Program-made: the position numbers and the translations under genes
NCBI RefSeq assembly: GCF_052180215.1
Contig: NZ_CP197471.1
Location: forward strand, 158,001 to 222,000
Direction: 5' to 3'
Length of the DNA stretch: 64,000 bases
Source of the DNA: Pseudoneobacillus sp052180215
Lineage (GTDB): Bacteria > Bacillota > Bacilli > Bacillales > Cytobacillaceae
The notes under the pieces: model-generated
The model's database searches: none
What the model saw: the letters and a program-made list of their open reading frames with translations, nothing else
What the model was told of the DNA's origin: nothing
In this document: piece after piece, positions 43,226-52,174 of the stretch
How the letters are laid out: each line of letters starts with the position of its first letter
How positions within the stretch are numbered: the first letter of the stretch is position 1

Positions 43226-44299
43226 TTGGAACAAGGATATTTGATACTGGAGACGGGTGAGGTTTTCGAGGGAACTTTAATCGGTAAGATAAAGGAGTCC
43301 TTTGGAGAAGTCGTTTTTAACACAAGCATGACTGGATATCAAGAAATTATGACAGACCCATCCTATGCCGGACAAATGATTACCTTCTGTTATCCGATTA
43401 TCGGAAACTATGGAATTAATCAACTAGACGATGAAGGAATCAATCCTTTTTTATCAGGAGTGATTATTAGCGATTTATGTGAAACCCCAAGCCACTATCA
43501 AGCCATTCAAAGCTTTTCGGAAAAATTAGAGACGATTGGTGTACCAGGAATTGCTGGAGTGGATACGCGGTTATTGGTGAAAACGATTCGTGCCCGAGGA
43601 ACGGTTAAGGGAGTGATCAGTAAGAAAAAGGTATATGAGAATGCCCCAGTCCAGGACGCTTTCTGGGTAGAAAAAGTTTCAACGAAGAAATATCTTACGT
43701 ATAAAAATAATGGTCCACATGTTGTATTAGTAGACTATGGTTATAAAAAATCGATTTTGAATGCCTTATTGGCAGAAGGCTGTTCTGTTACCGTTGTCCC
43801 TTTTAATACGACATTGCAGCAAGTAAAAGCATTACGTCCTGATGGAGTTCTTTTAAGTAATGGCCCTGGGGACCCAATGGATTTACAGCCTTGGTTTTTA
43901 GAGATTAAAAAAATTTCCCAGCATTATCCTACACTAGGAATATGTCTTGGTCACCAATTACTAGCTCTAGCGTATGGAGCGAAAACGGAAAAATTAGCTT
44001 ACGGTCATCGCGGCGGTAATCATCCAGTAAAGGAGCTATTTACCGGGAAAGTGAAAATGACCGCTCAAAATCATGGTTATGTAGTCGTAGATGACAGTAT
44101 CAATAAAAATATCTTTCAAGTAACCTATCGAAATGTGAATGACCATTCGATTGAAGGATTAAGACATGTGCATCTGCCCATACAATCCGTACAATTCCAT
44201 CCTGAAGCTCATCCCGGTCCGAGCGATACGGTTCATATTTTAAAAGACTTTGTCACGAGATTAACTTCTACAGGAGAGGTGCACTATGCCGCTACGTAA
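43226..44299 (+). CDS. carA: Carbamoyl-phosphate synthase small subunit (arginine pathway)
   Basis: Glutaminase subunit that supplies ammonia to CarB. 357 residues. N-terminal domain starts EQGYLILETGEVFEG; C-terminal class I glutaminase domain has the nucleophile in GICLGHQLLALAYG and the His/Glu pair in FHPEAHPGP. Lying between argD and carB, it is the arginine-specific copy, as in B. subtilis; a pyrimidine-linked copy is expected elsewhere. TTG 43226 is chosen, with GGAG 8 bases upstream; the GTG at 43217 falls in that site. Overlaps carB by 14 bp. Confidence 0.93.
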   Translation: MEQGYLILETGEVFEGTLIGKIKESFGEVVFNTSMTGYQEIMTDPSYAGQMITFCYPIIGNYGINQLDDEGINPFLSGVIISDLCETPSHYQAIQSFSEKLETIGVPGIAGVDTRLLVKTIRARGTVKGVISKKKVYENAPVQDAFWVEKVSTKKYLTYKNNGPHVVLVDYGYKKSILNALLAEGCSVTVVPFNTTLQQVKALRPDGVLLSNGPGDPMDLQPWFLEIKKISQHYPTLGICLGHQLLALAYGAKTEKLAYGHRGGNHPVKELFTGKVKMTAQNHGYVVVDDSINKNIFQVTYRNVNDHSIEGLRHVHLPIQSVQFHPEAHPGPSDTVHILKDFVTRLTSTGEVHYAAT

Positions 44300-47200
44300 A
44301 GATTTAAAAAAAGTATTAGTCATCGGTTCAGGACCAATTGTGATCGGGCAAGCTGCAGAATTTGACTATGCGGGAACGCAGGCCTGTATTGCCTTGAAAG
44401 AGGAAGGCATTGAAGTCATCCTCATTAACAGCAATCCGGCCACGATTATGACGGATGAAACGATAGCCGATAAGGTTTATATTGAACCACTTACATTGTC
44501 ATCTATTGAGGAAATCATCATAAAAGAAAAACCAGACGGATTGATTGGTACTCTTGGGGGGCAAACGGGATTAAATTTAACGGTTCAGCTCCATGAGCAA
44601 AAAATCTTAGAAAAATATCAAGTGGAGCTTTTAGGAACATCGGTTGAATCCATTCAAAATGGAGAAGACCGTGAGAAGTTTCGTAATCTAATGCTTGAAA
44701 TAGGTGAACCGATTCCCGAATCGATGATTATCCAAAGTATCGAAGAAGGATTTGAATTTGTTCAAAAAATTGGATTTCCTGTCATCATTCGCCCCGCCTA
44801 TACACTTGGTGGAGATGGTGGTGGATTTGCTTACAATGAGGAAGACCTCGAGATTGGGTTAAAAAAAGGTCTCGCGGCAAGCCCGATACATCAGGTGTTA
44901 GTAGAAAGAAGTATTAAAGGCTGGAAAGAAATCGAATATGAAGTCATGCGTGATGCCAACGATACATGTATCATCGTTTGTAACATGGAAAACATGGACC
45001 CGGTCGGTGTTCATACAGGTGACTCCATTGTCGTGGCGCCATCGCAAACATTAAATGATGTTCAGTATCAGCTTTTAAGAGATGCTTCTGTAAAGGTCAT
45101 CAGGGAGCTTGGAATTATTGGCGGCTGCAATATTCAATTTGCCTTACATCCAAACTCAAACCAGTATTATATCATTGAAGTGAATCCAAGGGTAAGTCGT
45201 TCCTCGGCACTTGCCTCAAAAGCAACCGGCTATCCGATTGCTAGAATGGCGGCAAAATGCTCCATCGGTTATCATCTGGATGAAATTTTAAATCCCATTA
45301 CCGGTAATACGTATGCTTCCTTTGAACCAGCGATTGATTATATTGTCGTCAAATTACCGCGTTTCCCATTTGATAAATTTCCTGAGGCAGACAGAACGCT
45401 AGGAACCCAAATGAAGGCAACAGGGGAAGTTATGGCCATGGATCGATCGTTTGAAGGAGCTTTAAACAAAGCGATTCGTTCTTTAGAAATGAATAAATTT
45501 AGTTTAAGCTCTACTTCTTTACAATCAATCATGATGAAAGAACTAAATGAACTTATAGAAAAAGCCAATGATCTCCGACTTTTTGCATTGGTTGAGGCAA
45601 TGCTCAGAGGGATTTCAATTGAAGAAATTCATCAAAAAACGGATATAGATCCATGGTTTTTATACAAGATTCATGCCGTGGTGAAGCTAGAACAAGAATT
45701 AAGCTCTTTCACATGGGGAAATGTTCCGCAAAAGCTTTTAAAAGAAGCGAAACGAATGAACATCAGTGATCAATTTTTAGCTCATATCTATGCTGTATCA
45801 GAAAGTAAGATTCGCAGCAGATGGAAGGATTGGAATTGGAAACCAGGTTATAAAATGGTTGATACTTGTGCAGCAGAATTCGATGCTGTTACACCTTATT
45901 ATTACTCTACTTGGCAAGGTTCCGATGAGGTAGAACCAACAGATAAGCGCAAGATACTGGTTATTGGTTCAGGACCGATTCGAATTGGGCAAGGAATCGA
46001 ATTTGATTATTGTTCGGTTCATGCTGCCGAAGCGATTAAGAAAAAAGGAATCGAAGCAATTGTGATTAACAATAATCCTGAAACTGTTAGTACGGACTAC
46101 TCAATTGCCGACAAGCTTTACTTCGAACCATTGGCTCTAGAAGATGTATTGAATGTCATTGAGAAGGAACAAGTGGAAGCGGTGTTGATTCAGTTTGGCG
46201 GACAAACGGCGATAAACTTAGCCGAGGCGTTAGAAGAAGAAGGCGTAAGGATATTAGGAACGACGACTGATTCGATCGACCGATTAGAAGACCGTGAACA
46301 ATTTTATCAACTATTGAAGGAATTAGATATTCCGCATATTGAAGGGGAAGCAGCAAGTGATAGTCAGCAATTAATCGAAGCTGCTAAGACGATTGGATAT
46401 CCTGTACTGGTTCGTCCATCCTATGTTATCGGCGGCCAATCGATGTTTACTTTTTACAAAGAAGAGGAGTTAGCTCAATACATCAGTAACCTCGATGCAC
46501 ACGAACAAATGTGGCCGTTATTGGTAGATCGTTATGTCCCTGGTTTGGAATGTGAAATTGATGTGATTAGTGATGGTCAGAATATCGTCATTCCTGGTAT
46601 TTTTGAACATATTGAAAAAGCAGGAGTTCATTCGGGTGACAGTGTTTCGATTTTTCCACCTGTATCCTTATCCGTGGAGATGAAAGAGACCATTATAGAC
46701 TATGCGAATCGAATTTCAAAAGCCTTGCCGATTATCGGAATCATGAATATCCAGTATGTCATCCATGAAAATCAAGTGTATGTATTAGAGGTGAATCCAA
46801 GGTCATCAAGAACAGTGCCAATCATCAGTAAGGTAACGAGAATTCCGATGATTGAATGGGCAACCAATGTTCAATTAGGTGAAAGTTTAATGGATATTTG
46901 TCCAGAGGTAGGACTTTTAAAAGAACCTGCTTATTATTCAGTCAAAGCTCCTATTTTTTCCTCCAGTAAGCTAAAAGGCGTGGACTATTGCTTAGGACCA
47001 GAAATGAAGTCCACTGGAGAAGTATTAGGAATTGGTAAAACCTTAGAAGAAGCGTTAGGAAAAGTGTTGTTGATAGAAGGAAGTCACCCACTATTAGAAA
47101 AGGATCGTTTCATTTTATGCTCCATTTCAGACCGTGCTAAGGAAGAGAGTCTGCCATATCTTCAGGAACTGTACCAAACTCATGTGAAAATAATCGCCAC

Positions 47201-47510
47201 TGCAGGAACAGCGTTGTTTTTACAAAAATATGGGATTGTCGTTGAAAGTATGGTTGATAATGAACAGCAGGTGAATGAATTACTAAGGAACAATCAAGTA
47301 TCAGCAATCGTAAATATTGCCACACAAGGACGAAATCAAGAAAAGTTTGGATTCTATCTTCGCGAGCAGGCATTGCGGTATAAAGTACCATGCTTTACAC
47401 ATTTAGATACGTTAAAGGCAATGATCTCTTTAAAAAATGTATCGGTGGATCAGCCAGAGATTTATACGATAAAGGAATTACATCAATCAAAAGAACTTAG
47501 TGAGGTGTAG
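44286..47510 (+). CDS. carB: Carbamoyl-phosphate synthase large subunit (arginine pathway)
   Basis: Makes carbamoyl phosphate from bicarbonate, ammonia and two ATP. 1074 residues, same size as E. coli CarB. Two homologous ATP-grasp halves: VLVIGSGPIVIGQAAEFDYAG starts the first and ILVIGSGPIRIGQGIEFDY the second (from about residue 556). C-terminal about 130 residues form the MGS-like allosteric domain. Start ATG lies inside the end of carA with GAGAGGTGC upstream. It is followed by argF after 2 bp, so the product can go straight to citrulline synthesis. Confidence 0.96.
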   Translation: MPLRKDLKKVLVIGSGPIVIGQAAEFDYAGTQACIALKEEGIEVILINSNPATIMTDETIADKVYIEPLTLSSIEEIIIKEKPDGLIGTLGGQTGLNLTVQLHEQKILEKYQVELLGTSVESIQNGEDREKFRNLMLEIGEPIPESMIIQSIEEGFEFVQKIGFPVIIRPAYTLGGDGGGFAYNEEDLEIGLKKGLAASPIHQVLVERSIKGWKEIEYEVMRDANDTCIIVCNMENMDPVGVHTGDSIVVAPSQTLNDVQYQLLRDASVKVIRELGIIGGCNIQFALHPNSNQYYIIEVNPRVSRSSALASKATGYPIARMAAKCSIGYHLDEILNPITGNTYASFEPAIDYIVVKLPRFPFDKFPEADRTLGTQMKATGEVMAMDRSFEGALNKAIRSLEMNKFSLSSTSLQSIMMKELNELIEKANDLRLFALVEAMLRGISIEEIHQKTDIDPWFLYKIHAVVKLEQELSSFTWGNVPQKLLKEAKRMNISDQFLAHIYAVSESKIRSRWKDWNWKPGYKMVDTCAAEFDAVTPYYYSTWQGSDEVEPTDKRKILVIGSGPIRIGQGIEFDYCSVHAAEAIKKKGIEAIVINNNPETVSTDYSIADKLYFEPLALEDVLNVIEKEQVEAVLIQFGGQTAINLAEALEEEGVRILGTTTDSIDRLEDREQFYQLLKELDIPHIEGEAASDSQQLIEAAKTIGYPVLVRPSYVIGGQSMFTFYKEEELAQYISNLDAHEQMWPLLVDRYVPGLECEIDVISDGQNIVIPGIFEHIEKAGVHSGDSVSIFPPVSLSVEMKETIIDYANRISKALPIIGIMNIQYVIHENQVYVLEVNPRSSRTVPIISKVTRIPMIEWATNVQLGESLMDICPEVGLLKEPAYYSVKAPIFSSSKLKGVDYCLGPEMKSTGEVLGIGKTLEEALGKVLLIEGSHPLLEKDRFILCSISDRAKEESLPYLQELYQTHVKIIATAGTALFLQKYGIVVESMVDNEQQVNELLRNNQVSAIVNIATQGRNQEKFGFYLREQALRYKVPCFTHLDTLKAMISLKNVSVDQPEIYTIKELHQSKELSEV

Positions 47511-47512
47511 AG

Positions 47513-48490
47513 ATGAGTCATGCGCTAAGCTTTAAAAATACGGCACATTTATTAGACGCTAAATTACAGGGGAAAAGTTTTCTAAGCTTATCCGAATTTC
47601 AATCGGAAGAACTATTTTATCTGCTTGATGTGGCAGTAGAATTAAAAAAGCTTCAGAAACAAGGCAAACCGCATCCGTATTTAAGCGGAAAGGTACTTGG
47701 AATGATTTTTGAAAAATCGTCCACCCGTACTCGTGTTTCCTTCGAGGTTGGCATGCTTCAGCTTGGAGGTCATGCGATTTTCTTAAGCTCAAAGGATATT
47801 CAGTTAGGTAGAGGGGAAAGCATTTCGGACACAGCGAAGGTATTATCTCGATATGTGGATGGATTGATGATTCGTACTTTTGCTCATGATTCAGTAAAGG
47901 AATTAGCGGAAAATGCTACGGTACCAGTCATAAACGGTTTAACCGATTTACATCATCCAACTCAAGTAATGGCTGATTTATTAACCATTTTAGAGCACAA
48001 AGGGAAATTAACAGGATTAAAAATGTGCTACATTGGTGATGGCAACAATAATATGGCCCATTCGTTAATGGAAGGTGCTGTAAAAGTGGGAATGCATATT
48101 AGTGTGGCGAGCCCTAAAGGATATGAGCCGAATGGAGAAATTACCGCAGCTGTCAAAGAAGAAGCAGGTAAAACAGGATGTGTAGTAGAAGTGACAGATG
48201 ACCCATGGAAAGCAGTGGAGCAGGCGGATGTAGTAGTCACGGACGTATGGACCAGCATGGGGCAAGAGGAAGAAACGTTAAAGCGCCTTGAGGCGTTTCA
48301 AGGTTATCAAGTTAATGAGAAGCTTTGTTCGAAGGCAAAAAGTGATTATATCTTCTTACACTGTTTACCGGCACACCGCGGGGAAGAAGTGACTGCAGAC
48401 ATTATTGATGGTCCACATTCGGTTGTTTTTGATGAAGCGGAAAATCGACTGCATGCACAAAAAGCGATTTTAAAAGTATTAATGGGGTAG
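47513..48490 (+). CDS. argF: Ornithine carbamoyltransferase
   Basis: Joins carbamoyl phosphate and ornithine to citrulline. 325 residues. Carbamoyl-phosphate loop KSSTRTRVSFEVGM, HHPTQVMADLLTI, ornithine-binding VWTSMGQEEE, and the catalytic HCLPAHRGEEV. The start is 2 bp after carB with GTGAGGTG in its end. No clear hairpin follows, only a T-rich run at 48500, so some transcription may continue to argG, which also has its own promoter-like sequence. Confidence 0.97.
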   Translation: MSHALSFKNTAHLLDAKLQGKSFLSLSEFQSEELFYLLDVAVELKKLQKQGKPHPYLSGKVLGMIFEKSSTRTRVSFEVGMLQLGGHAIFLSSKDIQLGRGESISDTAKVLSRYVDGLMIRTFAHDSVKELAENATVPVINGLTDLHHPTQVMADLLTILEHKGKLTGLKMCYIGDGNNNMAHSLMEGAVKVGMHISVASPKGYEPNGEITAAVKEEAGKTGCVVEVTDDPWKAVEQADVVVTDVWTSMGQEEETLKRLEAFQGYQVNEKLCSKAKSDYIFLHCLPAHRGEEVTADIIDGPHSVVFDEAENRLHAQKAILKVLMG

Positions 48491-48509
48491 AATGGACTAT
48501 TTTTTTTGA

Positions 48510-48537
48510 TAGACAATGCATAAAAATACTTTATAAT
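48510..48537 (+). promoter_or_regulatory. Candidate argG promoter
   Basis: TAGACA (48510-48515), 16-bp spacer, TATAAT (48532-48537). The spacer holds AATGCATAAAAATACTTT, a weak ARG-box-like match (about 13 of 18). Confidence 0.5.
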
Positions 48538-48581
48538 AAATATTAATGCATACTATTTAAATTAAAGGAGTTAGAACATAC

Positions 48582-49805
48582 ATGGCAAAGGAAAAAGTTG
48601 TTTTAGCCTACTCAGGCGGTTTAGATACATCTGTTTCAGTAAAGTGGATTCAAGAAAAGTACGGGTATGATGTGATTGCCGTTAGTCTTGATGTCGGCGA
48701 AGGGAAAGACTTAAATGCGGTTAAAGATAAAGCCCTAAAGGTAGGGGCGATCAAGTCTTATATGATCGATGCGAAAGAAATGCTAGCAAAGGAATATATC
48801 CTTCCTGCCTTGAAAGCAAACTGCTTATACGAAGGAAAGTATCCGATTTCTTCTGCCCTATCACGCCCGCTCATTTCAAAAATCCTTGTTGATATTGCGG
48901 AAAAAGAAGGAGCAGCAGCGGTTGCACACGGTTGTACTGGGAAAGGGAATGACCAAGTGCGTTTCGAGGTATCTATCCAGGCGTTAAACCCGAAGTTAAA
49001 GGTAGTTGCCCCAGTACGTGAGTGGGGAATGACTCGTGATGAGGAAATTTTATATGCGCAAGAAAATGGGATTCCTATTCCAGTAGATTTAGACAATCCA
49101 TTTTCGATCGACGCTAATATTTGGGGACGTGCTTGTGAAGCGGGTGTGTTAGAAGACCCGTGGGCTGAAGCACCAGAAGCAGCATTTGACTGGACGAATC
49201 CGATACATTTAGCTCCTGAAGAGGCGGAATATGTCGAGATTGAATTTGAAAAAGGTGTACCTATTGGATTAAACGGGGAAAAGGTAGGATTAGTGGATTT
49301 GATTGAGGCGCTTAACGAACTTGGCGGTAAGCATGGAGTCGGCCGAATCGATCACATCGAAAATCGACTAGTTGGTATTAAGTCTCGTGAAGTGTATGAA
49401 AATCCAGCAGCCTTAATTTTAATTAATGCTCATAAAGAACTGGAATTTTTAACATTACCTCGCGAAGTCACTCAATTCAAAACGCAAATTGACCAACAAA
49501 TGGCGAAAATGATCTATGACGGATTATGGTATTCTCCATTGAAGGCTGCACTAGATGCATTCGTTGACGAAACACAAAAGGTGGTTTCTGGTACAATCCG
49601 CGTCAAGCTGCATAAAGGGAATCATATGGTGGTAGGACGCAAATCAGCTCACAGCCTTTATAATGAAGAGCTTGCTACATATTCAAAGGGGGATGCCTTT
49701 GATCATAATGCTGCAGTAGGCTTCATTAAATTATGGGGATTAACCACAAAGGTATACTCCGAAGTGAACCAAAAGGTGGAAGAAGCTGTAGTAGAGAAGG
49801 CGTAA
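48582..49805 (+). CDS. argG: Argininosuccinate synthase
   Basis: ATP-dependent condensation of citrulline with aspartate. 407 residues. N-terminal PP-loop LAYSGGLDTSVSVKWI, the GCTGKGNDQVRFE signature, and the C-terminal tetramer helix. Starts 91 bp after argF with AAAGGAG upstream and its own promoter-like sequence. 498 bp downstream, after a repeat array, comes argH, its pathway partner. Confidence 0.97.
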   Translation: MAKEKVVLAYSGGLDTSVSVKWIQEKYGYDVIAVSLDVGEGKDLNAVKDKALKVGAIKSYMIDAKEMLAKEYILPALKANCLYEGKYPISSALSRPLISKILVDIAEKEGAAAVAHGCTGKGNDQVRFEVSIQALNPKLKVVAPVREWGMTRDEEILYAQENGIPIPVDLDNPFSIDANIWGRACEAGVLEDPWAEAPEAAFDWTNPIHLAPEEAEYVEIEFEKGVPIGLNGEKVGLVDLIEALNELGGKHGVGRIDHIENRLVGIKSREVYENPAALILINAHKELEFLTLPREVTQFKTQIDQQMAKMIYDGLWYSPLKAALDAFVDETQKVVSGTIRVKLHKGNHMVVGRKSAHSLYNEELATYSKGDAFDHNAAVGFIKLWGLTTKVYSEVNQKVEEAVVEKA

Positions 49806-50303
49806 TAGGTTGGGAATCGGGGGAGCTGCTTCATGTAGGAGTGGCTCTCTAGATTTTTTAGTACGATTGTTGGTGGTTTTTAGCAAAAATTGAGTGGCTT
49901 GGAACAAAAAGAGCGGTGTTTCTGATGGAAATTGAAGCATTTAGAGTGGTTAAGTGCGGATTAGTTAGGGGAAATGAAGAGATTTCCATGGGATATGCTC
50001 GACTTCTCGGGGAAATGCTCGAGTTAAAAAATATATGCTCGACTTTTCGGGAGAAATGCTCGAGTTATAAAATATATGCTCGACTTTTCGGGAGAAATGC
50101 TCGAGTTGAAAAATATATGCTCGACTTTTCGGGAGAAATGCTCGAGTTAAAAAATAAATGCTCGACTTCTCGGGGGAAATGCTCGAGTTTAAAAAAATAT
50201 ACTCGACTCTTCAGGGGAAATGCCTCAAATTTCGAAAAAATATACTCATCTTCCTCAATAAACACCATTTAATAATAATTCTTTTATACAGGAGGTACTC
50301 ACC
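49806..50303. other. argG-argH gap, 498 bp
   Basis: Dominated by the array at 49996-50249. The first 190 bases contain no terminator that I can support. The 118-residue frame 49916-50272 is made of the repeat and has no convincing ribosome site, so it is not called a gene. argH has a strong ribosome site at the right end. Confidence 0.7.
49996..50249 (+). repeat. 20.5-bp-phased ATGCTCGA array in the argG-argH gap
   Basis: TGCTCGA or a close variant begins at 49996, 50016, 50036, 50057, 50077, 50098, 50118, 50139, 50159, 50180, 50200, 50221 and 50243: 13 units spaced 20-22 bp (mean about 20.6). Two alternating versions, one followed by CTTTTCGGGAGAA and the other by GTTAAAAAATAT, make a 41-bp double unit. 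Units decay towards argH. Each double unit also has a CTCGA...TCGAG dyad. Confidence 0.9.
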
Positions 50304-51683
50304 ATGTCAAAATTATGGGGTGGCCGTTTTACGAAGGAGACGAACAAGCTTGTCGAAGAGTTTACGGCTTCAATTTCTTTTGATCAAAAATTGGCCATTG
50401 AAGATATAGATGGAAGCTTAGCTCATGTTCATATGCTTGGAGCGTGCCAAATTATCCCACTTGAGGATGTTGAAAAAATAAAAGAAGGACTCAATGAAAT
50501 TAAGGTATCCGTCCTTAAAGGAGAAGTAGAATTTTTAGTAGAGCATGAAGACATTCATATGAATGTGGAAAAGCTATTGATTGAAAAAATTGGTCCCGTC
50601 GGTGGAAAGCTGCATACAGGGCGCTCCCGAAATGATCAGGTTGCCACAGATATGCATCTTTATTTGCGAAATAAAACGATTGAGCTAATTCAACTAGTGA
50701 AAGAAGTACAACAAGCAATCCTTTCTCAAGCAAAGGAAAACATTGAAACGTTAATCCCGGGATATACGCACTTACAACGTGCCCAGCCTGTGTCGTTTGC
50801 CCATCACTTAATGGCCTATTTTTGGATGTTTGAGCGTGATAAGGAACGACTGCAAGATAGCTTAAAAAGAGTGAATTGGCTGCCACTTGGAGCAGGTGCA
50901 CTAGCGGGGACAACATTTCCAATCAATCGCCAGTTGGTGGCTGAACAATTGGGCTTTAACACTGTTTACCCAAATAGTATGGATGCCGTGAGCGATCGCG
51001 ACTTTATCCTTGAATTTCTATCAATTGGATCCATTATCATGACGCATATTTCTAGACTATCGGAAGAGATGGTAATATGGTCCAGCCAGGAGTTTCAATT
51101 CATTGAGTTAGATGATTCTTTCTGTACAGGTTCATCGATCATGCCGCAGAAGAAAAATCCAGATGTACCAGAGCTCCTTCGTGCCAAAACAGGTCGCACC
51201 TATGGAAATCTGATTGGGCTATTAACCGTGTTAAAAGGGTTACCACTAGCCTACAACAAAGACATGCAGGAAGATAAAGAAGGCATGTTCGATACAGTGG
51301 AGACATTAGAAGGTTCCCTTCAGCTTTTAGCTCCAATGATTGAAACAATGACCGTGAAAAAAGATGTGATGCGTAAGGCGCTAAATCAAGACTTTTCGAA
51401 TGCAACAGATATAGCTGATTATTTAGTAACGAAGGGCTTGCCATTCCGTGATGCTCATGAAGTCATTGGAAAAATCGTTTTATACTCTATCCAACATAAC
51501 AAGTTTTTATTAGATTTAAGCATAGAAGAATATCAGCAATTTAGTTCCTTATTTGAAAAAGATATATTTGTCATTCTCTCACCTGAACATGTGGTTTCAG
51601 CTAGAAATAGCTACGGTGGAACATCCCCTGCACAAGTTAAAGAACAAATAAATCTAGCGGATGATAAATTAGCTAATTCTTAA
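50304..51683 (+). CDS. argH: Argininosuccinate lyase
   Basis: Splits argininosuccinate to arginine and fumarate, last step of the pathway. 459 residues, fumarase/aspartase superfamily. Signature GSSIMPQKKNPD with the catalytic Ser; earlier conserved blocks TGRSRNDQVATD and GYTHLQRAQPVSFAHH. ACAGGAGGTACTC precedes the ATG. Separated from argG by the longest repeat array in the window; a hairpin terminator follows. Confidence 0.97.
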   Translation: MSKLWGGRFTKETNKLVEEFTASISFDQKLAIEDIDGSLAHVHMLGACQIIPLEDVEKIKEGLNEIKVSVLKGEVEFLVEHEDIHMNVEKLLIEKIGPVGGKLHTGRSRNDQVATDMHLYLRNKTIELIQLVKEVQQAILSQAKENIETLIPGYTHLQRAQPVSFAHHLMAYFWMFERDKERLQDSLKRVNWLPLGAGALAGTTFPINRQLVAEQLGFNTVYPNSMDAVSDRDFILEFLSIGSIIMTHISRLSEEMVIWSSQEFQFIELDDSFCTGSSIMPQKKNPDVPELLRAKTGRTYGNLIGLLTVLKGLPLAYNKDMQEDKEGMFDTVETLEGSLQLLAPMIETMTVKKDVMRKALNQDFSNATDIADYLVTKGLPFRDAHEVIGKIVLYSIQHNKFLLDLSIEEYQQFSSLFEKDIFVILSPEHVVSARNSYGGTSPAQVKEQINLADDKLANS

Positions 51684-51688
51684 AGAAA

Positions 51689-51713
51689 AGTCGGCCAAAA
51701 CGGTCGGCTTTTT
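51689..51713 (+). terminator. Terminator after argH
   Basis: 8-bp stem AGTCGGCC (51689-51696) with GGTCGGCT (51702-51709), two G-U pairs, followed by T. Confidence 0.75.
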
Positions 51714-51769
51714 ACATATTTATGACCTCCTAGGAAAACATAATGATGTGATAATGAGGAGGTTTTGAT

Positions 51770-51982
51770 ATGAGCATTTTTGATAAAAAAAATGAAGAAA
51801 ATTCCTTAGAAACGATTCTTGAAAATTCAGTTGAAATAGAAGAGGATTTAATGCGTACCTATTTGATTACAGCTGAGCGAATTCATGATAATGAAGAATT
51901 GAAAGACCGTCTAGAAAACTTTGCTGAGGGAAATGCAAAAAGAACAAAACAATTAATAGACGAAATTAATAAACAAAAATAG
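51770..51982 (+). CDS. Small acidic helical protein, 70 aa
   Basis: I do not recognise the family. The sequence is strongly helical and charged (ENSVEIEEDLMRTYLITAERIHDNEELKDRLENFAEGNAKRTKQLIDEINKQK), with spacing of acidic residues that faintly recalls half of a ferritin-like bundle, but it is too short to say. No signal or membrane segment. GAGGAGGTTTTGAT precedes the ATG, so expression is likely. It sits alone between the argH terminator and its own terminator at 51981-52013. Confidence 0.6.
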   Translation: MSIFDKKNEENSLETILENSVEIEEDLMRTYLITAERIHDNEELKDRLENFAEGNAKRTKQLIDEINKQK

Positions 51983-52013
51983 GATTAGCCTTTATTAGGT
52001 TAATTCTTTTTTT
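51981..52013 (+). terminator. Terminator after the small helical protein gene
   Basis: 11-bp stem with two G-U pairs, AGGATTAGCCT (51981-51991) with AGGTTAATTCT (51997-52007), and a T-run. Confidence 0.75.
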
Positions 52014-52174
52014 ATTTTTGAAAAAAATTTATCTATCTACACAAAAAACAGCTTGGATTCGAATAAGTATATAAAGGTATGTCTTTTTTGAGACAGCTTT
52101 ATTAAAAAAGGTTTATCACGAAAAAGAAAAGGGATTATTCCATATGTATAAGAGTAAAGTCGGGGGGAGATAGA

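Noticed and set aside
49916..50272. 118-codon open frame across the argG-argH array
   Set aside because: It is the repeat itself read as protein, so its residues recur (ARLLGEMLELKN, and so on). The only start region is poor and the array is open in several frames and on both strands.
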